Source: Chamaecrista fasciculata (lineage: Eukaryota; Streptophyta; Magnoliopsida; Fabales; Fabaceae). Taken from it: a stretch of 64,000 nt of DNA. The stretch's first letter is position 1, and the number at the start of each line of letters is the position of its first letter. This document shows, in pieces, positions 48,824 through 61,909 of this stretch. The translations under genes and the position numbers were made by a program. The notes below the pieces were generated by a model. The model worked only from the letters and a program-made list of their open reading frames with translations. It was not told the origin of the DNA and ran no database searches. The stretch spans positions 185,291 through 249,290 of the forward strand of contig QANZ01033036.1 in NCBI GenBank assembly GCA_003254925.1, given 5' to 3'.

Positions 48824-51716
48824 TGGATTTTTTGATTTGGTCAGTGAAGCTGTGAGTAGGGAATTAAGGATATCAATATCAAAGTCTGTGGGCTGGCTAA
48901 CTTGGTATTGAAAGATGGTTTATAAATAAATAAAAAAACCAAAAACTTTCAAAGTATGTGTTTTAATTTTTAAACGTCTGATGATGAAGGGCATAGGCTG
49001 AAGAATGTGCAGTTATAATGGCCAAAAAGCAGTATGTGAAGGGCATTTCTATCACGTTATTATTTAGGACTCCAAATTGAAGGTATCATCATAGACATAG
49101 TGACCTACAATATTAGATACCGTGTGGCTCTTACTTTCTTTTGGCCTGCAAAGAATTATCTTTGCTTTTTTAAAATTGTGGGCTACCTTATTGTAGGCTA
49201 TATAGCTTCATTGGCTAATACTTTCTTTCTTTGTTTGGAGAAGGAACACCCCACTTGTCACCCCCACAAACACACGTATCTGTTTCTTTAAAAAAATCTA
49301 AGGTATCATCAAGACAAGCAGAAATTACCAGAAACTGTAATAGGTTTTTACAGTCACTAGCATTTCTTCATAGTTCATACCTATTCCTCCAAGTTTTAAA
49401 CTTTTGAACTCGATGAGGAGGAGAACTTGTTTGGTTTTTTTATCAAGTGATCTTGTATCTGTCTCAACTATATATAGATATCTACATGTTACATTGATAG
49501 TAAGTTTCTGGACAGTCAAATAAACTTACCATGTTGATAGCTATAAGAAGATGACAACAATTATAGAAACTATGACTTGATTGTTTGGCAAGGTAAACAC
49601 AAACAGAGGAAGAAGGAGAAAGCACTAATAATATAAAGGCAAGAGACTTACGTTACGCCAATTAGGCAGAATTGAAAGAAGTCTTTTAATTTGATTCCCC
49701 CTATAAAACCAAAAGGAAAAAGGAGCCACAGAGAAGGCTAGCTAGTTGGTTTAGCATAATGAAAAGCTGAAAATATAATATGTATGAATATGATTGCTTG
49801 AAGTCAAGTGACTCAAGGGACCTCAAAAGAGAAATGCAAAAGGGAATAAAAAAAGAAGCTAATTAGTGTAAAGAAATAACGTCTTTCAGATCATAAACAT
49901 GTAATGATGTCACACAATGAGTTATGATGAAAAAAAAAAAGTAAAAATATTTACTGTAGTCAAAATCCCTGGCTCTTCATTGTGAGTTGGACAATGAGAT
50001 AAGATTTGAGCAATTTAATAATGTAGATGAGACACAAGATAAGGGTCAAAATTAGTGGCCTGATATAGACAAAATTTATAAAGTTGTCGGATTGTGGGGT
50101 TAGATCAGAGAAAGAAAGATTTAACATTTATTGACAATCATACCATATGGCCTTGCATAAATCCCACTAAATTCACACCCATTTTGTTTTGTAGCAAAAC
50201 GATATAGCCTCATGTCCTTATCTAATTAACCCTTAACATCGTTTTGTTCATGGCTTAATGGCTCTTTCTTGTCTACTTTGGTGAAATGTCGCATGCATTC
50301 AAGGAGGATGCATGGCTTAGGTCAATAAACCTAGATGCTCTGTACTTAGTCTAAAATCAATGCCTATTAGTGAGAAGTTTCTGAAACAAATTCAAGAACC
50401 AATTCCAAATTAGGAAACCCAGAAAAAACCAACACTATCTAGATTAGATCTTCCAAAAACTGCACTTAGTTTTTTTTTTTTTGTAGATCTATTCTCTTTG
50501 TTTTTCTTATAGGGGAAGGGGTTTGGTTTCAGTGAACCAGTCTATGGCACGTCCAAAAAAGTTTCCAATGTTACAAGTTAACACGTCTGTATCGTGGATA
50601 TGTGAAAGCAATAGCGTTTCTAACTTATACATTCAAGTGTAGGTTTTCTAGTCACACATATACTGGTGAGAGTGGATCTTTATGAAATTTGAAAGAAGGA
50701 AAGAAAATTGGGTCAACTGATCACTCTCATGATCTTATTGGGCTTAAATAGAATTAGTTTTGATTTATTGTCAATAAAATTTTAAAATAGATGAGAGAAG
50801 GATACCCTTAATTCAATTAAAAAGCAAAATGGAAGGAAATTGGTATGAGTAGAGAAAGGATTATTCAATAGTTGTCCAGGTCTAGGAAGCTAGGCAGCCA
50901 TATTTTGGGCTGGAAAAAACTGTGAAAACTCCATGCCAATTTATTTTCTTTTGTGTTAGTGAAAAGGACACAAGCTTTTGTCCTAAACGGCCATGATGAA
51001 GGTTGCTTTTAATTTGGGTAAGCATGGATTTGATTATTCAACAAGTAGAGGTAGTTGTAATTGTCAAGCTAGTATAAGATCGATGTTTTAAGGCCTTTTG
51101 CTTTTAAGGAGAGGATCATAGCTTGCTAGGTGTCAAGTCTTGTACAATGGTGTGTCCCACAAAAGCAATTGGCAAGAAAAGTTAGGCAATTAGGTGCCCA
51201 AAAGTCCAATTTCACTATGATTCGTCTTATGATTGTGAAATGAATCATCAAACCCAACTTTGCTGACTCGTCATCTTAAGAAAGTAGTTAATTCAATTTG
51301 TTGGTAAACAGTCATACAGAGTTTAATGTCAATTTACAAAAGTCAGAAAAAGAAATTGTGAAGCAATTGTACTTTGTCTTTATGAAAAGAAAAGGTTAAG
51401 TGAGAATGAGATCATTAAAATCTAGGGGTCTGTCTAATGGAGTAATTCATGTATGTTAATTATTACAGTGAATTATTTCTGAGTTGCCGGTAGAAATGTT
51501 CTATCTCATTATTGTACCGTAAGTTCCCTTTTCTCTAGAAAAATAATGAAAAGGAAGCTAGGAGTCTAATTTTACACATTTATCTACCTTAATCTGTGAA
51601 TCTTTAGCATTTACATAACTTGGTCTTTAACAATATCTAATCTAATTCACTGTAAATTAGACTTTCTTTCATTTAATATATACAAAAATAGTGATTGTAT
51701 TGTTGTTTATCAAAAG
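48824..51716. promoter_or_regulatory. HD-Zip upstream region and gene-less sequence
   Basis: A TATA-like TTTATAAACC lies near 48918-48930 on the minus strand, about 100 bp before the HD-Zip start. The remaining 2.8 kb is AT-rich with no recognisable gene or repeat end; it may hold distal control sequences. Confidence 0.4.
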
Positions 51717-51729
51717 ATAAATGAGTTGT

Positions 51730-51921
51730 TAACCACATGAGTGTAGTCTAATGGTTCCTCACTTGGTCCTTTAACCAAGTGGTGGGGGTTCGAGTCTCAT
51801 CTTTAAGTATGAAAAGCATTTTGTGGTCAGTCGTTCCTCCTTAAGTGGAGGACCCGCAGCGGAGGGATTAATCATTGTTCCGTGACGGTGGATACCCTTG
51901 GTTTATGAAAAGAAAAAAAAA
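51730..51921 (+). mobile_element. tRNA-derived SINE with 13-bp target duplications
   Basis: A 192-bp insert flanked by exact 13-bp repeats ATAAATGAGTTGT (51717-51729 and 51922-51934). The head has Pol III promoter boxes: box A near 51744 (TAGTCTAATGGTT) and box B at 51787 (GGTTCGAGTC). It ends in an A-rich tail. The tRNA-like head, A tail and long direct repeats are diagnostic of a SINE mobilised by LINE machinery. Confidence 0.88.
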
Positions 51922-51934
51922 ATAAATGAGTTGT

Positions 51935-53621
51935 CTATTTTTAGATGACTTATATATATTTCAAGTTAGAGTTTAAAAAAAAAAAAAAAACTTATGGATC
52001 TTAACTTTGCTAGAATTTCACTTTTATTGGATATACATGTGAAAAGTAGAATAGGATTTCTAGAGTTTCAAAGTAACTTTATAAAGCAGTGAGTTTTATT
52101 AGTTACTCAGACTTTGATGAAAATTTGGTTAAAAAAAAAAAAGACTTTGATGAAATCATGAAACCTTACTGTGCCAATAAGAACAATTTGCCTTGGGAAG
52201 AAGAAGATTTTCGTTCTTGGGAAAATGAAAAGTCGATTTTGTGGTTTTCATTTGGGCCATACGGCCGAAAAGGCCCACATCAAGTTTAGGCTTTTTTTGT
52301 AGGCATCCATATGTTTTTGCGACAAAAAAATAAATTCATGTTTTATTTTTTTTTTTTAACTATAACTGCAAAATATGCTAAAATGTTTGCCCAAAAATTT
52401 TAAAAAAAAAAATTAAAACTTACGAAATATGTTCCAGTTTCGTGCAGCACATGCATTTTATTTATCTTTTACTATTATATATTTCTGTTTAAAAGCCGTC
52501 ACGTTATTAAGAACAATGTTGGACTTATTTGATCAAAATAAATGTATAATTAGCGCTAATCAAAATATAACTGGTACGCTCGTTTCGTCTCTGTAGCCCG
52601 AATGTGATTAGTCTTCGCTTAAACCGTTACACGGATAAATGGGGGAAACTCATGACATTACCGAAAAATATATATATATAACTGTGAAATTATTTTATCA
52701 AAATAAACCTCAGACATTTAGTCATCTAGTTTTAATTAAGTTGGGACCACACAAGTTTATTCTTTGGTCAAGATTTGTTCCTCCTAGGTTTCTATTATAC
52801 GAAGATGAAGAACGTGGTGTGTTGAATAAATAATATTGAAGAATTCCTTGAATGAGAATAGCAAAATTCGTTGTTGATGTATTGGCTTCCTTTATGTCTG
52901 AACTTAAGTGTGACTAAAGGTTATTATGTTGCGAATTTTTGCATGAAATGTGGGAGAAACTATGAGTTTATTTCTCCTCTCAAACAATATATACCAAATT
53001 AAACTCAATTAAGTACCTTCTTCATATCAAGAAGTTAGTGAATTCTTTGGCTTATCTTGGTTCACCTGTCACTTATACTAAACATGTTGAGACCATTTTG
53101 TATGTTCTTAATTAGAGAAGAATATGAGAGATTTCTTACATCTCTATGCTGGCTATTGGCTAAAGAATCTTTTGAGTGTATGTTTCACTTACAAAAATAG
53201 ATTATTTGTGCAATGTAGTGTTTTAACATGTATGTTATTTAGTTTTTTTTTAAAAAAAAACATGAATAAACAAAACACCTAATACGGGTGTTAGTCTATT
53301 CTTATATAATCGCACGTTATTTACTTTGAAGTTTAACAAACTTGCTATTTTTGGCTTGTGACTTTGTTTGAACGACTTTATTCTAACAATCAACGATAAT
53401 GGCAACGACTTTTTTTCTCACAATCAACGATTTTATTTTGATAATATAATCAACGACAACGGTAATAACTTTACTTTGACGATCAACAATAAAATCCTTT
53501 AGTTTTTTTTTGGCGAAAATAAAATTCTTTAGTTGCAATTGCTAGAGATGCAAGGAAAAAATCTAAGAAATATGTATATACTAATAAAGATGAATAAGAA
53601 ATATGTATATATGATAAAGCT
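51935..53621. other. AT-rich intergenic, no gene seen
   Basis: Contains poly-A tracts and loosely repeated 'caacgataatgg/caacgacaacgg' phrases near 53390-53480. The frames 52089-52289 and 52639-52833 have no domain support. Confidence 0.5.
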
Positions 53622-53797
53622 AATTAAGAAACTTTAAAATACCTAGAATAAACTTCTAAAATTGAATGAAAAAAAGTAGAAAGAAAATTTAACCCAATTA
53701 ATGACAACTAATTAAGAAACTTCAAAATACCTAGAATAAACTTCTAAAATTGAATGAAAAAAAGTAGAAAGAAAAATTAACCCAATTAATGACAACT
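53622..53797 (+). repeat. Two tandem copies of an 88-bp unit
   Basis: AATTAAGAAACTTYAAAATA begins at 53622 and again at 53710, and the copies are nearly identical through CCAATTAATGACAACTAATT. It lies just upstream of the MIR166 transcription region. Confidence 0.85.
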
Positions 53798-53817
53798 AAT
53801 TATGTAGTATGAAAAAT

Positions 53818-53830
53818 AGTATATAAGAGA
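53818..53830 (+). promoter_or_regulatory. Possible MIR166 TATA box
   Basis: TATATAAG (about 53820-53828) lies about 180 bp upstream of the MIR166 hairpin and is followed by a (CT)n leader-like tract (about 53898-53922). The assignment as core promoter is inference. Confidence 0.4.
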
Positions 53831-53999
53831 GAACAACTTTAAGCCTTTCAGCCCTACCTGACAACACTATAGCAGGAAGGAAGGAGACATATATGGTCCT
53901 CTCTCTCTCTCTCTCTCTCTCTCTAACACTATATCATTCTGTGATATATACATTTAACACCTAGCTCAAAACCCTAATCCTTATATATTCTGTGCATGG

Positions 54000-54174
54000 G
54001 AAGCTTCATTTTTGTGGGGAATGCTGCCTGGTCCAAAGGATATGACACTAACTCTTACAATTCTCACTAATAATTACCACATAATGGTAATTATTTATGT
54101 GATATATATGTATGATATATCTATAGTGTGTCTCTTCGGACCAGGCTTCATTCCCCTCAATCGCAGCTTGCATC
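54000..54174 (+). ncRNA. MIR166: MIR166 precursor hairpin
   Basis: The 3' arm at 54136-54156 holds the conserved miR166 mature sequence (TCGGACCAGGCTTCATTCCC plus a final C). The 5' arm at 54016-54036 (GGGGAATGCTGCCTGGTCCA plus A) is its complement with only a few mismatches, giving a miR166* near 54018-54038. The stem extends outward (AAGCTT side at about 54001 with CAGCTT at about 54167) and inward (GACACTA with TAGTGTGTC), leaving an AT-rich loop of about 80 nt. miR166 guides cleavage of HD-Zip class III mRNAs (PHB, PHV, REV families) to set leaf polarity and vascular and meristem pattern. No protein gene overlaps, so it is a stand-alone Pol II unit. Confidence 0.95.
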
Positions 54175-54649
54175 TATACTAAATTTCAAGCATATATCAT
54201 CATCTCCAGGCCGGTAAGCTATATATGTATATAATCATCAATATTTTCTTTTCTTTTTCAATCGCAACTATTATTATTCTAAGGATTTATCGATGACTGT
54301 AATGAAGAAAATTTTCACTCTGTATATATATATATGCACAGTACGTACATGCCCATGATGCCCTTGACCTTAATTAAGGGAAACATGTAAAAATTAAAGA
54401 CACACACGCGCAAATATAAATCATTTTCCTTTAAAATTTAAATGCATACATATATATCGATCTTTGATTTTCCATCATTATCTACTACTTCAATTCTTTT
54501 TTCAATTTCTACATGATTAACCAGGGTTCTGTTTTTTTTTTTTTGGAAAAGATAAACCAGGGTTTTCATGGCCACCAGACCTAGCTAAAGATTAATTTAA
54601 GATTATACATAACATGAGAGGTTACTGGCCGGTTACAAATATATATTTT
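54175..54649. other. Downstream of MIR166, no gene seen
   Basis: Probable 3' part of the primary MIR166 transcript, possibly spliced (GGCCG then GTAAGC at 54210-54216), followed by AT-rich sequence. Confidence 0.4.
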
Positions 54650-54650
54650 N

Positions 54651-55135
54651 AATTTATGGACCAAATTGTATTCTTAAAAATAATTCCAATATTATTTGGA
54701 TTGACCCCTAATCTCATCCACTTGGATTTGGATTCACCCCTAACCCTCAATCCAAAATTTTCTCATCCTCACAATTTCCAATACAATATCACACTTCCCA
54801 ATATCATCTCATCTCAATCTCATTTCAACCAAAAAACAACAAAACACCTTCATCTCATCCAATCCAATCTCATCTCATCTCATCTCATCTCATTATTTCC
54901 TACCATTTCTACCCCTATACAAATCACAAAAATCCATCTACTTTTTCCTACCAACCACAATCATTACAACCCCTTTTATATAATTTCACACCTTATTTAA
55001 CATCATTCTCAATAAAATCACCCAAACACCAATACATCATCTCATCTCATCCAATTAAATTATAATCTCATCCCATCCATTTGGATTAGATTGGATTGGA
55101 TTGGATTAGGATTGGGGTTCTCCCAAACAGGCCCT
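54651..55135. repeat. Non-autonomous element rich in ATCTCATC/GGATTGGATT
   Basis: The right end reads GGTTCTCCCAAACAGGCCC, preceded by GATTGGATTGGATTAGG. The left half carries the complementary CAATCC and CTCATC runs. The interior phrase CATTTCTACCCCTATACA also occurs at about 16219, so it is related to the element at 14960-16425. The left end is lost at the N at 54650. Confidence 0.5.
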
Positions 55136-55349
55136 AATCTTTCTTGTGATTCCCTCTTTCTCTACAAGTTATTCATCAACTTTATTAAGGGCTATTACAA
55201 ATACTTTATCATTTTGTTCAATAATGCGACTGATTATTACATAATTAGTCATTCCTATTTATGATTTTTTTTCTTTAATCTACGTGGACCTTCACAATAT
55301 CAATAAACTTTGGGTTTCAACAAATTAAATTAAAATGAGTGGCTAAAGT

Positions 55350-56330
55350 AAAGCAGTAGTAAAGGAACCTTGATCTGCGCAATTTCAGCTCATCTGAAAT
55401 TGTGGTTTTCTCCACTTTAAGTGGTTTAGTAAACAGATCGACCAATATTGAAAGATAGCAAAAAAAAGAAAAAAAGGTTATCGTTAACCTTCGACTCATA
55501 TTTGGAATACATTAATTAAAAAAAAAAACACATCCAAGTAAGTAATTAATTAGGGGATTGATATAAATTCCCAATACAAGTTACATTAAAAGAAGGATAA
55601 ATTACACAAAAGGGCCTTGTGGTTTGGCCAATTTGAGATGGAGAAGAAACATGTTGTATATCTAGAAAACCAGAAAGCACCAGATCACGAACAAAATGGA
55701 TGTCGATCTCAATAATATGTTTGATGCGACAGTGTTGGACTGGATTGGAGGCAAGAGCACGCGCACTCAAGTTGTCACACTTCATTACACAAGGCTGTTT
55801 GAACGAGATACAACACGCTACTTTCGAGATGACCAAGAGATCAAGGAATCACTTAGAAAAACACAAAAGCCAGCAGAAGACTTTCGATCATCGACATTCA
55901 TTGCCCAGTTCGCATCAGTATAAGTAGTAAGTTGAAGCTGTTTGCAAGGCTTGAGGTGAAGACCAATATGATGCGTTCCTTTTAAGTACCGAAAAACACA
56001 TTTGACAGCTTGGAGATGTATATCAGTAGGACCAGCTAAGAATTGACTGAGTTTATTTACCACAAAGGCAATTTCAGGCCGTGTTGTTAAAAGATATTGA
56101 AGAGAGCCAACCATTCGTCGATACAGAGTAGGATCACCAAGAGGAACTCCAATATTTTTAGAGAACTGTTTTCGGGTAACCATCGGGGTATCCACTGTGG
56201 CACAAACCAAACCTTGTTAACAAATCAACAATATACTTGCTCTGACTTAAGCAAAAACCTTCAGGGGTGCGACATATTTCAATGCCCAAGAAGTAATACA
56301 CGGAACCCAAGTCTTTAAGGGAGAAAAGAA
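55350..56330 (-). pseudogene. Ty1-copia reverse transcriptase/RNase H fragment
   Basis: Read leftward, broken frames give the C-terminal copia polyprotein in order. They run from [14 protein letters not shown] and [11 protein letters not shown], through LYRRMVGSLQYLLTTRPEIA, FRYLKGTHHIGLHLKPC and TYTDANWA (RNase H), to CDNLSARALASNPVQH and finally VDLFTKPLKVE. There are frameshifts near 56210 and 55840. About 100 bp of unrelated sequence, including a foldback terminus, interrupts it before DLFTKPL. No LTRs were found. It is a dead fragment. Confidence 0.85.
55593..55640 (+). repeat. Solo end of the 'CTTGTGGTTTGGCC' foldback family
   Basis: GGATAAATTACACAAAAGGG followed by CCTTGTGGTTTGGCC matches the right terminus of the element at 4757-6059. 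Only one end is present, inside the copia fragment. It probably marks a deleted insertion. Confidence 0.6.
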
Positions 56331-59300
56331 TAGCTAATTACAATTAACTATATGTCTTAACAGGCTCTTTCTATTTGCTTCCACAAATAAGTTTTAATTA
56401 AGTTTATGAACTGATTCCCATAATTGAATGGTAGAAATTCCATATATATCAACCAGTTGGCCTGGGTATAGCTCAGAAGTACTCAGACCTCAGAGTGAGT
56501 TTGTTTTCTCTTACCGTGGTCCACGAAGATTATTATATAGATATCTAGAGTACAAATAAATGAATATTTAAAAAGCTTACCAAAAATAAAAGAAATATTG
56601 AAAAAAAACAAGAAAATGTAGATATATATTTTTATTCAGCGGTCAGCGGTGGGTTGCAGGTGCAGAAGACAGGGACAAAAGAAAAAAAGAGAAAAAAGCT
56701 ATTTATCTGAATATAGAAATGTGTGTGTGTGTTTCTGGGTGAAAGTTGGAACAGAAAGTGATGAATGGACATGTAGGTTACATTTATGAATTGCATATTG
56801 CCTCTTAAGTTGTTGACAAAATCATACGTCTCCTCACTTTCCTACTTTACATCCATAACATTTTGAAGGAATATAATATTCTTTTTCTTTTCTGTTTTAA
56901 TATATATTTACAAAAATAGAACCATTATTGGATCAATTAAATATATAAGTTGATATAGTTGTCTGTCTCTTTTCTTTAAACCGATATATATGAAGTCTTG
57001 CAAATCAACATCACGAGAGAACCACATTCACTGTCTTATAATGTAATCATCATTCAGCAGTCAGCACCATTGACTTCTGTTTGGTTATAAACTTAGCTTA
57101 TAGTTATTCTTTTGTTATATTCTTTTTGTGTTATATACTGCGGAAATTTATACATATGAGAAAACAACTTATATAACTAGGAAGATGGCAAACCAAGAAA
57201 ATTTGTATGAACCAATGGTATATTTGGATAAAGTAAATTTAGAAGGAAAAGTAATCTTTTGAGGTAATTATTCTTTCAAAGAAATTACTTTCCCTCTTAA
57301 ATCTACCTCACTACAAATGAATTGCTCTAATTAACCACAAGTTCACAAATTTAGGAAAATAAAATCACCCGCAATCCCGCATGATTTATACTGAAAGTTG
57401 ACAAACCTCTTTATCAATGAGTTCATTTTTATTTAATGGGCTTTGGTGATGCATGACCCATTAACAGTTTTATTTTTTTTCCTATCATTTAATAGGCTTT
57501 GCAACTGAACCTTGCCTGGTAAAGACAGGCCCAAAATGTGTATGACTATCCTTGAGATGAACAACGATGGAGCATTGGGCCGGATTGGATGAAAATTAAT
57601 GGGCCTATGGGCCCGCATCCACTCAAAACACGCATGTGCCTATTTATGAATCACATTATTCATATCGAAATAGAAGAATATATATATTTGTTCAAAACAA
57701 AAAAAAGAAGAATATATATATATATATATTTTGCCAAAAAGAAAAAATATTTGGGTAATTTAAAAAAGGAAATTAAACAGAAAATAGGTGATTAATAATA
57801 GTTAAAAACTATATCTTAGTGTGGAAGCAAGAATGTTGTCGATAAATCCATGGTTCTTTCTTTTTTTTTTTTGGTGAATAGCATGGTTCTTTCTTTGCTT
57901 TGCTTTCTAGATGCTTCCTTTTAATTATTCTATTTGCTTTATCTTCTTTCTTTATTTCTTTTAACTCAATTTAGGGAAAGTAATTCCCTTTTGCTTCTTT
58001 ATATATTCTCCAATCTCCAACTCCTTTCCTTTAACAAACAAAATAATACTGCACATATGTCAACGGTTAATTATGCGAAACAGCATCTTATTTCCATCTA
58101 TTCCAATACTCAAAAATAAAATGACCAATATAATGGCACTATACTATAAACTTGAGTTTATCATGATTTTAAGTAGGTAAATATAAAATAATATTATAAA
58201 GAAGAAAAAGGTGGAGATAAGAGTACTTTTAATTAGTTTGAGGCCCACTAGTTATCCGAAATATTAAAAACCCAGCAAGAAAATGAGAAGAAAGAAGAAA
58301 GAAAAGAAAGAAGGTGAATATTGAATTGATTAGGAGGGATAAATATAAATTAAGAAGAATGTTGCGGAGAGAAACGTGAATATGATGGATTCAAAGGAGA
58401 GAAAGAGAAGCCATCAAATCAAATAAATTGAAAGAAATGATGATGAATCGGATTCTAATTTCACCAAAGATTGTGGAAAAAGATGTGCCATCTGGAAAGT
58501 AGGTAAGATGTATTATTATGTGAACAAAAGAAATACCAAAGTAGCATCACTACTCACCCCACATCTCTATGTATATAAATTATATGTACTAATGTATTTA
58601 TGCAATATTAGCAACCATCATCATTTTGCTTTTGACAAAGGAATTATAAAGTGCGAATTAACTAATTAATTTGCACTATTCGTGACTTGTGACTTTTTTT
58701 TTTTTTGCCCAAAATTCGTGAGTTGTGACTTGATATCTTCTTTTACTAATATTATTATAATTATGGAAAAAAAGAGAAATAAAATAAAATAAAAGAAGGA
58801 GGAAGAATAAAGTAATGTGGAACCCATGATGTAGTGCAACGGCACACACAATGCCCGAAATTATTGATATAATGTTACTTTGACAACAATTGTGCAACCA
58901 AATGTGGCACCACTCACGCTTCTATTTTGGATTAAGTAAAATGGGTCCATTAATCAATTTTTTGCACCCAAAGTCAAGGGCATTCTCGACTTTCTGGCTC
59001 CACTTCTTCTTTTCTTGTAGTACTCACCTATGGTACCATTTGTCCCTTTTCTTTCTTCAAATATCATTTGTTTACAATTAAGTAACTTAATTTAAATTCT
59101 TGTTAAAAAACTATAGTTTTTTTTTTTTGGGGGTAAAAAGTTGAGATGAGTTGGATCCCGATGACTCATCAAGGTCAGGGCATGTCTTTAGACTTTATGG
59201 GTACTTACAAATCGTTTATCAACAAAGTCTTCATATCGGCATCGAAAATCAAGCTCACGACATTGTGTGTTATGACTTATAAGTTGATTCCTTACGAATT

Positions 59301-60060
59301 GGGTTAATTTTTGTTTGTAGAAAATGAATTGAATTTGATTTTTTTATAATAGTATATTATTAATGTAAAAGGAGGGAAAAACATTCTTAAAAATAAAAAT
59401 ATTACAAATATAATAATTGTATTGAATTTATGTTTAAATTTTATAATATTATCCTCTAGGCAAAGTCAACTTTTGAGTTTTGACAATCTTTAATCATCAG
59501 GTAATCCCACTAAAATCATGCTCAAACTTCATTTTATTTGGATTAAGTTTCATTTTTTTTTCCAAAAATTCGTCTGTGACATCAGGCTGACGTCAACATA
59601 AATGGAAAAAAAGTTTTAGGAATTGCCCAGAAAATCTAGTGTTGGGATTGAAGACTTTCCCGTTAGAATTTAAACGTACATTTCGTTTGTTAGTTTGTTT
59701 GTGTTCACATCTTCAGAAATATTTTTTAAAGAATGTAAGCAACATTATCTCTATCCAAGAAAGTCGGGTACAAAATAAATAATTGAGTCCTATAGCCAAT
59801 TAAGTAGTGAATTAATTAATTAATTAATTAATTAATTATATTGCAACTGTGTTAATCGGAAACGGAAATTTCGTGTACTATGAATTTTGAAAGCGCCGTT
59901 TCGTGGATGATGACGTGTGCATGCTATCTACTGTCGGTTGGATTTATTATATTTTGTGGGCCCTACTTTTGCTGACGTGGTATCACATGTGCCTCATCTC
60001 TCCTCTTATACGTGTCAGCGTCTGTGTGCCACCTACCGCAAATTTTTCAAAAGATGTGCA
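56331..60060. other. 3.7 kb intergenic, no gene seen
   Basis: AT-rich, with (GT)n near 56722, TA runs near 57715-57730 and (AATT)n at about 59812-59840. Short frames such as 57589-57795 and 58890-59081 have no domain support. No RNA gene was recognised. Confidence 0.5.
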
Positions 60061-60069
60061 TTTTTTTAA

Positions 60070-60460
60070 GGGTAAATTATATTTTGGTACTCTGTAGTTT
60101 GACTATATTTTACTTTGGTACCCTGTGGTTTAAAAGGTGACATTCTGGTACCTGTGAATTGTAATATTCTTTGTTAACACTTTGGTACCTTGCTGTTAGA
60201 AAAATTAACGAAAATTGAAATTTTTTGGGGTATTTTGTAATTTTAACCATAAATTTTACAAAAATTACATATTGAACCCCAATTTTTTCAAAAAATTACA
60301 AATAGGTCCCTGTAAAAATTCCAATTTCCATTAATTTTCTAACGACAGGGTACCAAAGTGTTAATAATAATATCACATGGTACCAGAATGTCACTTTTAA
60401 ATCACATGGTATCAAAGTAAAATATGGCCAAACCATAAGATATCAAAGTGTAATTCACCC
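60070..60460. mobile_element. Foldback Mutator-like element, exact 9-bp target duplication
   Basis: A 391-bp palindromic element of the 'CTTTGGTACC' family, from GGGTAAATTATATTTTGGTA to ATCAAAGTGTAATTCACCC. It is flanked by exact 9-bp repeats TTTTTTTAA (60061-60069 and 60461-60469). The centre resembles that of the element at 28140. No coding capacity. Confidence 0.87.
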
Positions 60461-60469
60461 TTTTTTTAA

Positions 60470-61629
60470 TTTGACTTCAAAAGAATATTGCAAAAAATAG
60501 ATAAATAAATAAGAAGAGGCTTGTGTTGAGTTATTCTCAATAAATAGTTTTAAATAAATTTCTCAACTTTTGTTCCTAATTTAGGCATGGAATGGAATCA
60601 CGCAAAATAAGGAATACATATGTTGAGAAATGATTTGGTGATACTAAGTTTAAAGCTCAATAAAGACTTTTAATTCTGTCGTGAATGTAGTTACCCACGT
60701 TTTTTATTTAAATTTATGAAATCAGTATAGCGTATCGAGAAATATTGATTATGCTTTTCGTATATGATAATCTTGTTGAATTGAGATTTATGGTAGGAAG
60801 AAACATACATTCATTCATGTATGAGATATGATATATGATATTATTGGTTTCATTGTTATAGGATTTATGAATACTTCGACTATGTTTCGAGAAGTAACGA
60901 GGCATATCTGTTACTTTAGTCGGTATTCCAACTGCCAAAAACTCTAGGATTTCGTTACTTTCATCACTCTCGATCTTTAACATGCCCGGCAATTCACACC
61001 AAACGTACATATTAATTAATATACATTTATGAGTTATGACCACAATATAATATTATATATGTAGCTATTTTATTCTATTTAATTCAATTGTTCACGTTTA
61101 ATTTTCTATTGGTTCTCGCGTAAAACAATATAGTGGTTCTCAATTTTCACGGTCAACATTTTGCAAGATTAATTTATTATTATTATATGATATATGTGTG
61201 TGTACGTGTGTGTGCCACATTTCACACCTCTTTATTTGCTGAATCCCGTTCATTTATTTTGGAGATTATGCAGATTTCAATCAAATCTCATCGAATATAC
61301 ATACATACTTAATTTGTTGAGAAGCATTTTATTGCGAAAAAGAAGAAGAGACAATCGTACATGAATAACGTGGAGACAGGGGCGTGGTGTGAGCCATAAT
61401 TCTCAGGTCTACTTTATTACAAAAGGAAGTCAAACGAATATATATATATAGGGAGCCAGAAAATTTGACATATATAACATGAATATTATATCATATTATA
61501 TTATATTATATTATATTATATTATATTATATTATGCATATTAAATATAAAAATTTAATTAAATAATAATTGATTAAATTAATAATTTGGTTCTTAAAAGA
61601 TTGAAATGTACAATTTAGTCCCTGAAAAA
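60470..61629. other. AT-rich intergenic, no gene seen
   Basis: Includes a pentanucleotide microsatellite (TTATA)n at about 61494-61533. The frame 60714-61043 has no recognisable domain. Confidence 0.5.
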
Positions 61630-61909
61630 NNNNNNNNNNNNNNNNNNNNNNNNNNNNNNNNNNNNNNNNNNNNNNNNNNNNNNNNNNNNNNNNNNNNNNN
61701 NNNNNNNNNNNNNNNNNNNNNNNNNNNNNNNNNNNNNNNNNNNNNNNNNNNNNNNNNNNNNNNNNNNNNNNNNNNNNNNNNNNNNNNNNNNNNNNNNNNN
61801 NNNNNNNNNNNNNNNNNNNNNNNNNNNNNNNNNNNNNNNNNNNNNNNNNNNNNNNNNNNNNNNNNNNNNNNNNNNNNNNNNNNNNNNNNNNNNNNNNNNN
61901 NNNNNNNNN
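61630..61909. other. Assembly gap of 280 Ns
   Basis: A run of undetermined bases next to repeat sequence ('aatttagtccctgaaaaa'). The open frames predicted across it are meaningless. Confidence 0.99.
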
